Of a stretch of DNA of 8,738 nt, positions 1 to 5,858 are shown piece after piece. Numbering within the stretch: the first letter of the stretch is position 1; the number at the start of each line of letters is the position of its first letter. The translations under genes were made by a program, and so were the position numbers. Origin of the DNA: Pseudomonadota bacterium (lineage in GTDB: Bacteria; Pseudomonadota; Alphaproteobacteria; Parvibaculales; Parvibaculaceae); the NCBI GenBank assembly GCA_021780275.1, contig JAJXZC010000429.1, positions 1-8,738 on the forward strand, written 5' to 3'. The notes under the pieces are model-generated. The model did not search any database and was not told the origin of the DNA. It saw only the letters and a program-made list of their open reading frames with translations.

Positions 1-249
1 AAGGACGACGCCATTCATCAGCGTCCGCAGACCATAGGTCGAGACGACACTAGTGCGGCTGACCTTGCTGAAGAAGCCCGGCCGGAAGATACGGCGAATG
101 GCGCGCCCCGTATTATCCGGCCCGAGCGAGAAGAGAAACGTCGCCGGAATGCCCTTCCGCGCGAGAATATCCCTCAAGGCCGGCACGCCCTCCCGCGTAC
201 CGCGGTCGGTGTCGACGTCGATCTTGATGGCGAGCCTCGATGCGCTCAT
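1..249 (-). CDS. arnD: ArnD, 4-deoxy-4-formamido-L-arabinose-phosphoundecaprenol deformylase (3' end cut by window)
   Basis: The first 83 codons are present; the rest lies beyond the left edge. The visible protein begins MSASRLAIKIDVDTDRGTRE and follows E. coli ArnD closely: the IDVDT.RGTREGVP block (residues 10-22), then FSLGPDN.GR (about 43-52), then a basic stretch and TSVVSTYGLRTL. ArnD belongs to the NodB/polysaccharide deacetylase family. It removes the formyl group from undecaprenyl-phosphate-Ara4FN at the inner membrane so that Ara4N can be moved to lipid A, which lowers binding of polymyxin and other cationic peptides. Asp11 and Asp13 fall in the family's first metal/catalytic motif. 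The ATG at 249-247 is fixed by an in-frame stop four codons upstream (TAG at 261-259). Its ribosome site is poor (only TTAGTGG, supplied by a tandem repeat), so translation may depend on the gene upstream. It lies 65 bp after the ArnA-domain gene on the same strand, as in E. coli arnA-arnD. The family call is secure. Confidence 0.93.
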   Translation of the reverse strand, partial: MSASRLAIKIDVDTDRGTREGVPALRDILARKGIPATFLFSLGPDNTGRAIRRIFRPGFFSKVSRTSVVSTYGLRTLMNGVVL

Positions 250-255
250 GTCAAT

Positions 256-297
256 CCACTAACGGCGGGCCACTAACGGCGGGCCACTAAAGGCAGA
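256..297. repeat. 14-bp tandem repeat in the arnA-arnD spacer
   Basis: The unit CCACTAACGGCGGG occurs at 256-269 and again, identically, at 270-283. A third, decayed copy (CCACTAAAGGCAGA) follows at 284-297. The array fills most of the 65-bp spacer between the arnA-domain stop and the arnD start. On the transcribed minus strand each unit ends in TTAGTGG, and the last copy puts this heptamer 6 nt before the arnD ATG. Unit length is not a multiple of three and the region is untranslated, so copy-number change would only alter spacing. Confidence 0.85.
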
Positions 298-314
298 CGG
301 CAATTGGCCGCCTG

Positions 315-1379
315 TCACAGCAACTCGGTTTCGACGGCGTTCTGATCGGCGGCCGGCCCGAACTGGTCGATATAATATTCGACCGTCTTGCGAATGGCGG
401 AACGAACATCGGTCGTGGGTTTCCAGCCGAGCGACTGGATCGCCTTGATGGAAGGAACGCGCACCAGCATGTCCTGGTAGCCCTTGCCGTAATATTCGCC
501 CGAGCTCGTGTTCACGAGCTTCACGCGGTCGGCCACGTTCTCATAGCCGGGGAACTCGGCAACAACGGAAAGCATCATCTCGGCGAGCTCAGCGATCGAC
601 AGCTCCGCCGTCGGATTGCCAATGTTGAAAATGCGCTGATCGGCGATGCCGTTCTCGTTTTCGAGAATGCGCATCAGCGCTTCGACCGCGTCGTCGATAT
701 AGATGAAGCAACGCTTCTGCGCGCCGCCATCGACGAGCTGAATATCCTTGCCACGCAGGATATTGCCGAGGAACTGCGTCAGCACACGCGACGAACCTTC
801 ATTCGCGGCCATGATGTTGTCGAGGCGCGGGCCGATGAAGTTGAAGGGGCGGAACAGCGTGTAGCGCAGCTGGTCCTTGAGCCCATAGGCATGGATCACA
901 CGGTCGAGAAGCTGCTTCGAGCAGGAATAGATCCAGCGCTGCTTGCCGATGGGGCCGAGCACCAGATTGCTGGTCTCCTCGTCGAACTCCTGGTCCGGCG
1001 ACATGCCATAGACTTCCGAGGTCGAGGGGAACACGACGCGCTTCTTGTAGCGGACGCAGTAGCGGACGATGGCGAGATTGGCCTCGAAATCGAGCTCGAA
1101 AACGCGCAGCGGGTCGGAGACGTAGATAGCGGGGGTCGCGATGGCCACCAGCGGCAGGACCACGTCGCATTTGCGGACGTGATACTCGATCCACTCCTTG
1201 TTGATGGTGATATCGCCTTCGACGAAGTGGAAGCGCGGATGGCCCATGCAGCCTTCCAGCTTGTCCTGCTGGAGGTCCATTCCATAGACCTCCCAGTCGC
1301 TCTTCGTTCGCAGTATCGTTTCGCTGAGATGGCTGCCGATGAAGCCGTTTACACCCAGAATCAGAACCTTGAGGCCCAT
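315..1379 (-). CDS. arnA: UDP-glucuronic acid oxidative decarboxylase, ArnA C-terminal domain as a stand-alone protein
   Basis: This 354-residue short-chain dehydrogenase/epimerase-type enzyme oxidises and decarboxylates UDP-glucuronate to UDP-Ara4-ketopyranose using NAD+, the first step towards Ara4N. It aligns along its whole length with residues of about 313-660 of E. coli ArnA. The Rossmann motif is GVNGFIG (9-15). The decarboxylase signature PSTSEVYGM spans 118-126, giving Ser121 and Glu122 (E. coli S433/E434). The YxxxK pair is Tyr151/Lys155 (Y463/K467), and Arg307 matches R619. All these residues share a constant offset of 312, so the catalytic set is intact. The N-terminal formyltransferase half of E. 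coli ArnA is absent: the protein starts directly at the Rossmann fold (MGLKVLILGV) after a good ribosome site, GAGAGGGACG before the ATG at 1379. The formylation step must therefore come from another gene, presumably outside the window. arnD follows on the same strand. The symbol arnA is used for the domain only. Confidence 0.93.
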   Translation of the reverse strand: MGLKVLILGVNGFIGSHLSETILRTKSDWEVYGMDLQQDKLEGCMGHPRFHFVEGDITINKEWIEYHVRKCDVVLPLVAIATPAIYVSDPLRVFELDFEANLAIVRYCVRYKKRVVFPSTSEVYGMSPDQEFDEETSNLVLGPIGKQRWIYSCSKQLLDRVIHAYGLKDQLRYTLFRPFNFIGPRLDNIMAANEGSSRVLTQFLGNILRGKDIQLVDGGAQKRCFIYIDDAVEALMRILENENGIADQRIFNIGNPTAELSIAELAEMMLSVVAEFPGYENVADRVKLVNTSSGEYYGKGYQDMLVRVPSIKAIQSLGWKPTTDVRSAIRKTVEYYIDQFGPAADQNAVETELL

Positions 1380-1469
1380 TCGTCCCTCTCAGGCGCCAGA
1401 CGCGCCGTTTGCCACCTTCCGAGTCGGCTTGCGACCGCCCTCAAAAAGCGCAGATTTCTCCGGTTTTTC

Positions 1470-1487
1470 GGGCGGAACCTGCCGCCC
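1470..1487 (-). other. GC-rich hairpin in the arn leader
   Basis: GGGCGG (1470-1475) and CCGCCC (1482-1487) form a perfect 6-bp stem with a 6-nt loop, about 90 nt upstream of the arnA-domain start. A second, smaller inverted repeat, GGCGC/GCGCC (1392-1396/1402-1406), abuts the ribosome site. Neither is followed by a U-run in the direction of arn transcription, so neither is an obvious terminator. A leader structure is possible, and so is chance in GC-rich DNA. Confidence 0.35.
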
Positions 1488-1506
1488 CATTCGGCGCGTA
1501 GTGAAC

Positions 1507-1515
1507 ATTTTATCA
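1507..1515 (-). promoter_or_regulatory. Candidate extended -10 promoter for the arn genes
   Basis: On the minus strand the string TGATAAAAT is an extended -10 (TGN followed by TAAAAT, five of six to TATAAT), sitting in a small AT-rich patch of the 223-bp corA/arnA spacer. No good -35 lies at the usual distance; TTGCGG is too close. Transcription would start near 1500, giving a leader of about 120 nt. This comes from pattern reading only. Confidence 0.3.
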
Positions 1516-1577
1516 CATGGTACCGCAAGGGAATTTGGCACCCGGAAGCCAGGCATTGCAGAGCTTTCATTTTCACA

Positions 1578-1596
1578 GGCTCAATCGCCCTGAGCC
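1578..1596 (-). terminator. Hairpin just after corA, possible weak terminator
   Basis: GGCTCA (1578-1583) and TGAGCC (1591-1596) make a perfect 6-bp stem with a 7-nt loop, starting 6 nt past the corA stop codon. The minus-strand sequence after it (TGTGAAAATGAAAG) has no U-run, so intrinsic termination would be inefficient. It may act only as a 3'-end stabilising hairpin. Confidence 0.35.
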
Positions 1597-1602
1597 CGCG
1601 GC

Positions 1603-2571
1603 CTAGAGCCAGCCGCGCCGCTTGAAATACCAGTACGGCACAATGGCCGAAGCGACCATCAACCCGATTGCCCAGAGATAGCCGAATTGCCATTTCAGTT
1701 CGGGAATGATGTCGAAATTCATGCCGTAAATGCTGGCGACGAGGGTCGGCGGCAGGAAGACCACGGCGGCGACCGAGAAAATCTTGATGATGCCGTTCTG
1801 CTCGTTGTTAATCATGCCGAGCGTGGCATCGAGCATGAAGTTGATGTTGCTGGTCAGGAAGCTCGCATGGTCGCTCAAGGCCATGACGTCCCGGGCGATG
1901 GTCTTGAAGCCACGCTCGAAGGCCTTGGGCAGCTTCGTTTCCGCAGGCCTGCCGATGAAGCTCAGAAGCCTGGCGATGCTGACAAGGCTCTCGCGCGCCT
2001 GGGTGGTCAGCGCCTGAACCTGGCCGACGCGCCGCAACACCTCATCGAAATCGAGCTTGGCCGCGCTGTCATCCCGCACGAAGATATCGCTCGACAGCGT
2101 GTCGATTTCACCCTGCACACGTTCGAGAATATCGGCGACGCGATCGACGATGGCGTCGAGAAGCCCCGCCAGTACCTCCTCGCCCGTGCTCGACAGGACG
2201 GTGTGGCGCCTCGCCTTTGCGGCGAAAACGCGGAAAGGCAGCGGCTCGGCATAGCGCAGCGTGAGCAGGCGGTGACCGACGAGAACGAAGGTGACGGGCG
2301 AGCGGCCGGGCTTTGCCGTGTCGGCGCCGACCATGACGGTCGCCGTCATGTAGAGCGCGCCGCGCTCCTGGTAGAGGCGGCTCGAAACCTCGATCTCCTG
2401 CATCTCTTCTTCGGAAGGAACGTCGAGACCCAGAACCTCGTCGACGAAGCGCTCCTCTTCCGGCGTCGGCTCCAGCAGATCGAGCCAGACCACGGCTTCG
2501 GGGATCGGCCCATGAGGTTCGACGGGCAAGGGGCTGAGCGTGCCGTTCGATCTCACATAGGCAGTTATCAT
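1603..2571 (-). CDS. corA: CorA-family magnesium/divalent cation transporter
   Basis: This 322-residue inner-membrane channel belongs to the 2-TM-GxN family, which works as a pentamer letting Mg2+ (or Co2+/Ni2+) into the cell down its electrochemical gradient. The signature YGMNF is present, with GMN at 283-285 at the end of the first membrane helix (about 263-282). It is followed by the periplasmic loop PELKWQFGY (290-298), the second helix (about 299-315) and the family's short basic C-terminus KRRGWL. Residues 1-250 form the usual soluble domain with the long stalk helix. Length is typical. The ATG at 2571 has a purine-rich ribosome site (AAGGGGAAGCG). ZntB, the zinc-proton relative, shares the fold, so substrate is not settled; the PEL loop resembles CorA. 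The gene is divergent from the helicase across a 391-bp gap and is probably transcribed separately from the arn genes. Confidence 0.9.
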   Translation of the reverse strand: MITAYVRSNGTLSPLPVEPHGPIPEAVVWLDLLEPTPEEERFVDEVLGLDVPSEEEMQEIEVSSRLYQERGALYMTATVMVGADTAKPGRSPVTFVLVGHRLLTLRYAEPLPFRVFAAKARRHTVLSSTGEEVLAGLLDAIVDRVADILERVQGEIDTLSSDIFVRDDSAAKLDFDEVLRRVGQVQALTTQARESLVSIARLLSFIGRPAETKLPKAFERGFKTIARDVMALSDHASFLTSNINFMLDATLGMINNEQNGIIKIFSVAAVVFLPPTLVASIYGMNFDIIPELKWQFGYLWAIGLMVASAIVPYWYFKRRGWL

Positions 2572-2962
2572 CGCTTCCCCTTCACGCCTTCAGCCTCGCG
2601 AATGGCGCGATCATGCCCAGAATACGGCGCCGCCTCAATGGGGAAAGGCGCCCGCCGCGCGTCTTCGCGACGATGTTCGCCGGCTCGAAATATGAAGGAA
2701 ATGCACCAAATTCGGAGCGCCGGAAAATATCATAACCTCGCGGCACCTTGACTTATGGCGATGGAGAGCGCATCTACCCCGGTGACTGTTCTCGCGAGCG
2801 CGCTTTGCGCCGTCCATTTCAGCGGGCCTTGCGCCCCGGACGCGCCTAATCTCGGCACAGTCAGATCCCCCCGATCCAAGCGCGTTGGACGCGGTAACCC
2901 GCGCCAGAGGTCCGACCATTCCGGTCGGCGCCGATCCGCTTGTCTGAAAGATTAGTGACAGA
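2572..2962. other. Long intergenic region between divergent corA and helicase genes
   Basis: No convincing gene is seen in these 391 bp; the short open frames have no family resemblance and no good ribosome site. It should hold promoters in both directions. An AT-rich patch at 2724-2737 contains TATCAT on the plus strand (2728-2733) and TATGAT on the minus strand (2729-2734), both -10-like but without a matching -35. TTGACT at 2748-2753 is a -35-like hexamer with only a poor partner 17 bp on (CATCTA). Near the helicase start CCGACC/GGTCGG (2912-2917/2923-2928) forms a 6-bp hairpin with a 5-nt loop. If transcription starts near 2740-2785, the helicase mRNA would have a leader of roughly 180-220 nt. 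Confidence 0.5.
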
Positions 2963-4348
2963 ATGACGACCCAAACTTTCGCCGACCTCGGCATTGTCGA
3001 GCCTATTTGCCGTGCGCTTGCCGCCGAGGGCTACGAAACCCCCACCCCCATTCAGCTGCAGGCGATTCCCTCGCTGCTGCAGGGCCGCGATCTCCTCGGC
3101 CTCGCACAGACGGGCACCGGAAAGACGGCGGCTTTCGCGCTGCCCATCCTCCAGAAACTCGCCCATGACCAGACGAAGCGCACGCCCCGCGGCGCACGCG
3201 CGCTTATCCTCGCGCCGACGCGCGAACTGGCCATCCAGATCGACGAGAGCCTCGCCGTTTATGGCCGCAACCTTCATCTCAGCCACACGGTCATCTTCGG
3301 CGGCGTAAGCCAGCTGCGCCAGGTGAAGGCGATGGCGAACGGCGTCGACATTCTCGTCGCCACGCCCGGCCGCCTGCTCGACCTGATGAACCAGCGCCAT
3401 GTGAAGCTTGCCGACACGAAGATCCTCGTCCTCGACGAAGCCGACCGCATGCTCGACATGGGCTTCGTCAACGATGTGAAGAAGATCATCGCCACCATGC
3501 CGCGCGAGCGCCATTCGCTGCTCTTCTCCGCGACCATGCCGAAGTCGATCGAATCTCTGGCGGCGGAAATCCTTCGCTCGCCGGTTCGCGTCGAAGTCAC
3601 GCCGGAAGTCGTGACCGTCGATCGCATCGAACAGCATGTCCTCTTCGTCGACCAGAAGCGCAAGCGCGAGCTTCTCGCCAAGCTTCTCGAAAATCCCGAT
3701 CTCTCCCGCGTCATCATCTTCACGCGCACCAAGCATTGCGCCAACCGCGTCAGCGAACAGCTCGAAAAGGGCGGCGTTCCGTCGGAAGCGATCCACGGCA
3801 ACAAGTCGCAAGGTGCGCGCCAGCGCGCTCTGGAACAGTTCCGCAGCGGTCAGGCGCGCGTCCTCGTCGCGACAGACATCGCGGCGCGCGGCATCGACGT
3901 CGACGGCATCACGCATGTCATCAATTTCGAATTGCCGAACGAACCGGAAAGCTATGTCCACCGCATCGGCCGCACGGCTCGCGCTGGAACCAGCGGCATC
4001 GCGCTTTCCTTCTGCGATGCTTCGGAACGCTCCTATCTCAAGCAGATCGAACGCCTGACGCGCCGCACACTCCAGGTCGTTGATACGCGCCCGCTGATCG
4101 GCGACACGCCTTCGGCCGCCTTCGCGGCGGAGCCCCAGGGCGAACGCCGCCACCAGCAGCGCCCGAAGCAGGGCCAGCCGCGCGGCGGCAAGCCGCAAGG
4201 CAAGTCGCAGGCGCATGGCAAGCGCCCCGGCGCTGGCGGTCACGCCGCAGCGGCCCAGGGCGAACAGCGCAAGAATGATGGCGGCAGGAACCAAAGCCGC
4301 AACCGCCCCGGCAGCCGCGCCCGCAAGCGCTCGGCCAATGGCGGCTGA
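2963..4348 (+). CDS. rhlE: DEAD-box ATP-dependent RNA helicase, RhlE-like
   Basis: This 461-residue protein uses ATP to unwind short RNA duplexes in the cytoplasm; the family acts in ribosome assembly, RNA decay and cold adaptation. All helicase motifs are in order: Q motif with Phe6 and PTPIQ (27-31), Walker A AQTGTGKT (48-55), PTRELA (85-90), GG (113-114), TPGR (134-137), DEAD (158-161), SAT (189-191), IIFTRTK (251-257), ATDIAARGID (303-312) and HRIGRTAR (333-340). After about residue 385 comes a low-complexity tail rich in Arg, Gln, Gly and Lys, typical of RhlE-type proteins and likely an RNA-binding disordered region. The ATG start fits the family (MTTQTFADLG) and an in-frame TGA lies six codons upstream (2945-2947), but there is no good ribosome site. 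Transcription ends at a strong terminator shared with convergent greB. The subfamily (RhlE rather than SrmB or DeaD) is inferred from length and tail, so the symbol is tentative. Confidence 0.93.
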   Translation: MTTQTFADLGIVEPICRALAAEGYETPTPIQLQAIPSLLQGRDLLGLAQTGTGKTAAFALPILQKLAHDQTKRTPRGARALILAPTRELAIQIDESLAVYGRNLHLSHTVIFGGVSQLRQVKAMANGVDILVATPGRLLDLMNQRHVKLADTKILVLDEADRMLDMGFVNDVKKIIATMPRERHSLLFSATMPKSIESLAAEILRSPVRVEVTPEVVTVDRIEQHVLFVDQKRKRELLAKLLENPDLSRVIIFTRTKHCANRVSEQLEKGGVPSEAIHGNKSQGARQRALEQFRSGQARVLVATDIAARGIDVDGITHVINFELPNEPESYVHRIGRTARAGTSGIALSFCDASERSYLKQIERLTRRTLQVVDTRPLIGDTPSAAFAAEPQGERRHQQRPKQGQPRGGKPQGKSQAHGKRPGAGGHAAAAQGEQRKNDGGRNQSRNRPGSRARKRSANGG

Positions 4349-4374
4349 TTTCAGCGACTGACTTCAATGAATTG

Positions 4375-4408
4375 AAAGGCCGGGAACTTCAACTTTCCCG
4401 GCCTTTTT
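4375..4408 (+). terminator. Intrinsic terminator between convergent helicase and greB
   Basis: AAAGGCCGGGAA (4375-4386) pairs perfectly with TTCCCGGCCTTT (4395-4406), a 12-bp stem with an 8-nt loop, followed by a T-run (4404-4408). It starts 26 nt past the helicase stop and its T-run touches the greB stop codon (4410-4408). On the minus strand the same stem is followed only by TTT then CAATTCATT, so it should stop helicase transcripts well and greB transcripts less well. It is the clearest terminator in the window. Confidence 0.92.
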
Positions 4409-4962
4409 CATTTTTCTTCATATCGGATATCGACGATTTCGAGCATTTCGGGACCGTTCGGCGTGCGCACTTCGACCTGATCGCCCACCTCCGCCTTCAA
4501 TAAGGCCCGCGCGACCGGAGATACCCAGCTTATCTCGCCGAGTTCGCTTTGTGCCTCGTCCACGCCGACGATTCGCACCGTCCGCTCCTCCCCCGCCTTA
4601 TTCTCATAGGTCACGGTCGCGCCGAAAAAGACCTGATCGCGTTTCGTCTGGCGCGCCGGATCGACGACCTCCGCGATCTCAAGCCGCTTGCCTAAAAACC
4701 TCATACGGCGGTCGATTTCCCGCAGGCGCTTCTTTCCATAAATGTAATCGCCATTCTCCGAGCGATCGCCATTGCCTGCGGCCCATGCAACCGTCTCAAC
4801 AACTTTTGGTCGTTCGACGCGCTTAAGATGACGAAGCTCCGCCTGCAGCCGATCAAAGCCCTTACGCGTGATGTAATTCTTCGTGCCCGGCGGCAAAGCG
4901 TCCGTTGTCTCGAGATCGTCGTCGAGGTCGTTTTCACTTTCTTTCGTGAAGGCCTTGCTCAT
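4408..4962 (-). CDS. greB: Transcription elongation factor GreB
   Basis: GreB enters the secondary channel of RNA polymerase and stimulates cleavage of backtracked RNA, freeing stalled complexes. The 184-residue protein matches GreB over its length: an N-terminal coiled coil (about residues 32-105) with the tip motif GDRSENGDY (65-73), whose Asp66 and Glu69 are the acidic residues that help hold catalytic Mg2+; the GreB-like KKRLREIDRRMRFL (77-90); and the C-terminal FKBP-like domain with VFFGA, IVGVDE and SPVARALLKAEVGD. About 28 residues precede the usual start, rich in Asp and Glu (KESENDLDDDLETTD) and ending PPGTKNYIT. Such acidic extensions occur in alphaproteobacterial GreB-like proteins as far as I recall. 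ATG at 4962 is the natural start, though its ribosome site is weak. It converges on the helicase and is divergent from the GT25 gene. GreB rather than GreA is supported by the REIDRR and VFFGA sequences. Confidence 0.93.
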   Translation of the reverse strand: MSKAFTKESENDLDDDLETTDALPPGTKNYITRKGFDRLQAELRHLKRVERPKVVETVAWAAGNGDRSENGDYIYGKKRLREIDRRMRFLGKRLEIAEVVDPARQTKRDQVFFGATVTYENKAGEERTVRIVGVDEAQSELGEISWVSPVARALLKAEVGDQVEVRTPNGPEMLEIVDIRYEEK

Positions 4963-4979
4963 GCTCGATCACACTAATT

Positions 4980-5008
4980 TCTATGCATTTTTGACAAATT
5001 GCTGCCAA
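4980..5008 (-). promoter_or_regulatory. Candidate greB promoter
   Basis: On the minus strand TTGGCA (5008-5003, five of six to the -35 consensus) is followed after 17 bp by CATAGA (4985-4980, a weak -10). Transcription would start about 10 nt before the greB ATG, which is short. It lies in AT-rich DNA, 27 G+C of 60 for 4981-5040 by hand count. Confidence 0.3.
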
Positions 5009-5013
5009 AGTGG

Positions 5014-5032
5014 CGGCACTTCGTTCGTGCCG
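5014..5032. repeat. Inverted repeat in the greB/GT25 divergent region
   Basis: CGGCAC (5014-5019) and GTGCCG (5027-5032) form a perfect 6-bp inverted repeat around a 7-nt spacer (TTCGTTC). It lies 60 bp upstream of the GT25 start and next to the candidate greB -35 box. It could be an operator for either gene or a leader hairpin; no T-run follows. Function is unknown. Confidence 0.5.
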
Positions 5033-5079
5033 ATATAGTTGAAGCGAATCTTTTCAGCATACTTTCAAACTTGATTCAC

Positions 5080-5084
5080 TGGAG
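5080..5084 (+). promoter_or_regulatory. Ribosome binding site deciding the TTG start of the GT25 gene
   Basis: TGGAG sits 8 nt before TTG at 5093-5095. The family's expected N-terminus (NVYVINL) begins directly at that codon and there is no nearby in-frame ATG or GTG, so this site and the TTG together define the start. Confidence 0.6.
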
Positions 5085-5092
5085 CCATTCGC

Positions 5093-5836
5093 TTGAACGT
5101 CTACGTCATCAATCTTGAGAGCCAGACTGAGCGTCTGGCGGCGATGCGTGCTCAGGTACCGGGCCTTCGGCGCATTGCCGCAGTTGACGGATGGAAGCTC
5201 CCCCCACGAGAGCTTGCGCGTGGCCTCCATTTTCCGAATGGCTACGATCTTACCCCGCCGGAGATCGGCTGTACGAAAAGCCATCGTACGGCATGGGCGG
5301 AATTGCTTGCCAATGGCGATCCCTGCGCTTGCGTGCTCGAAGACGATGCGACGCTCAGCTCCGATTTCAACCGCATCGTCGCGCAACACGACTGGCTGCC
5401 CTCCGCCTATGATCTCATCAAGATCGAGACGACGCAGCAGGACGTCCTGCTCGACAAGCAGCCGGAGGGCCAGATCGACGACAGGAAACTCCACCGGCTT
5501 CGCTCCCGCCATCTTGGCGCCGGCGGCTATATCGTCAGCTGCGCCGGCGCAAAGAAGCTGCTAAAGCTTTCGGAGGGCTATCGCTATCCGGTGGACGTAT
5601 TGATGTTCGATCATCGCATTCCGGAATTCTCACAGCTCCACATCTATCAGATGACGCCTGCGCTTTGCGCTCAGCCGCCTTATCTTGGTCAGCCCCAGAC
5701 CGACAGCAGCATCGAAGCTCATCGCGCGCGAAAGCCGAAGCGCACATGGCGCTACAGCCTTGGGCGAAGGCTTCACGATTTGAGAAGCCTGGCGAAGCGT
5801 CCGCGCCATCTTTCATTGAGCGTGCCCTTCGCCTGA
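5093..5836 (+). CDS. Glycosyltransferase family 25 (LPS biosynthesis type)
   Basis: The 247-residue protein carries the marks of GT25, whose members add galactose or other sugars to LPS outer core, lipooligosaccharide or capsule at the cytoplasmic face of the inner membrane. Visible blocks are the N-terminal VYVINLESQTERL (3-15), A.DG (30-33), the conserved EIGCTKSH (57-64), the acidic metal/nucleotide-sugar motif VLEDDA (81-86), G.GGYIVS (142-149) and YPVDVLMFD (165-173). There is no signal peptide or membrane helix. The C-terminal 35 residues are strongly basic (RKPKRTWRY onward), suited to membrane association. Translation starts at TTG behind a clear TGGAG site. The gene stands between greB (divergent) and an unnamed gene with a DxD-like motif (convergent, 22 bp apart), with no other glycan gene visible. 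Donor and acceptor cannot be read from sequence. The family call is firm; exact substrate is unknown. Confidence 0.88.
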   Translation: MNVYVINLESQTERLAAMRAQVPGLRRIAAVDGWKLPPRELARGLHFPNGYDLTPPEIGCTKSHRTAWAELLANGDPCACVLEDDATLSSDFNRIVAQHDWLPSAYDLIKIETTQQDVLLDKQPEGQIDDRKLHRLRSRHLGAGGYIVSCAGAKKLLKLSEGYRYPVDVLMFDHRIPEFSQLHIYQMTPALCAQPPYLGQPQTDSSIEAHRARKPKRTWRYSLGRRLHDLRSLAKRPRHLSLSVPFA

Positions 5837-5858
5837 CGGTTCCACCGGGTGGGAGATA

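Noticed and set aside
53..262. A 69-residue plus-strand frame at the left edge
   Set aside because: It is opposite the arnD start, which matches ArnD residue by residue.
891..1625. A 244-residue open frame on the plus strand over the arnA-domain gene
   Set aside because: It is a shadow of a gene with all catalytic residues conserved and has no family resemblance.
1687..2751. A 354-residue open frame on the plus strand, antisense to corA
   Set aside because: It is the mirror of the CorA coding region, has low-complexity charged composition and no domain; CorA is intact on the other strand.
2755..2955. A 66-residue plus-strand frame just before the helicase
   Set aside because: No ribosome site, no recognisable motif, and composition like the surrounding non-coding DNA.
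2861..4294. A 477-residue open frame on the minus strand, antisense to the helicase
   Set aside because: It lies almost wholly opposite a gene with every DEAD-box motif. Its composition is Ala/Arg/Asp-heavy with no recognisable domain, typical of a mirror frame in GC-rich DNA.
5837..5858. CCAC/GTGG hairpin between the convergent glycan genes as a terminator
   Set aside because: The stem is only 4 bp plus weak pairs with a 3-nt loop, and no T-run follows on either strand.
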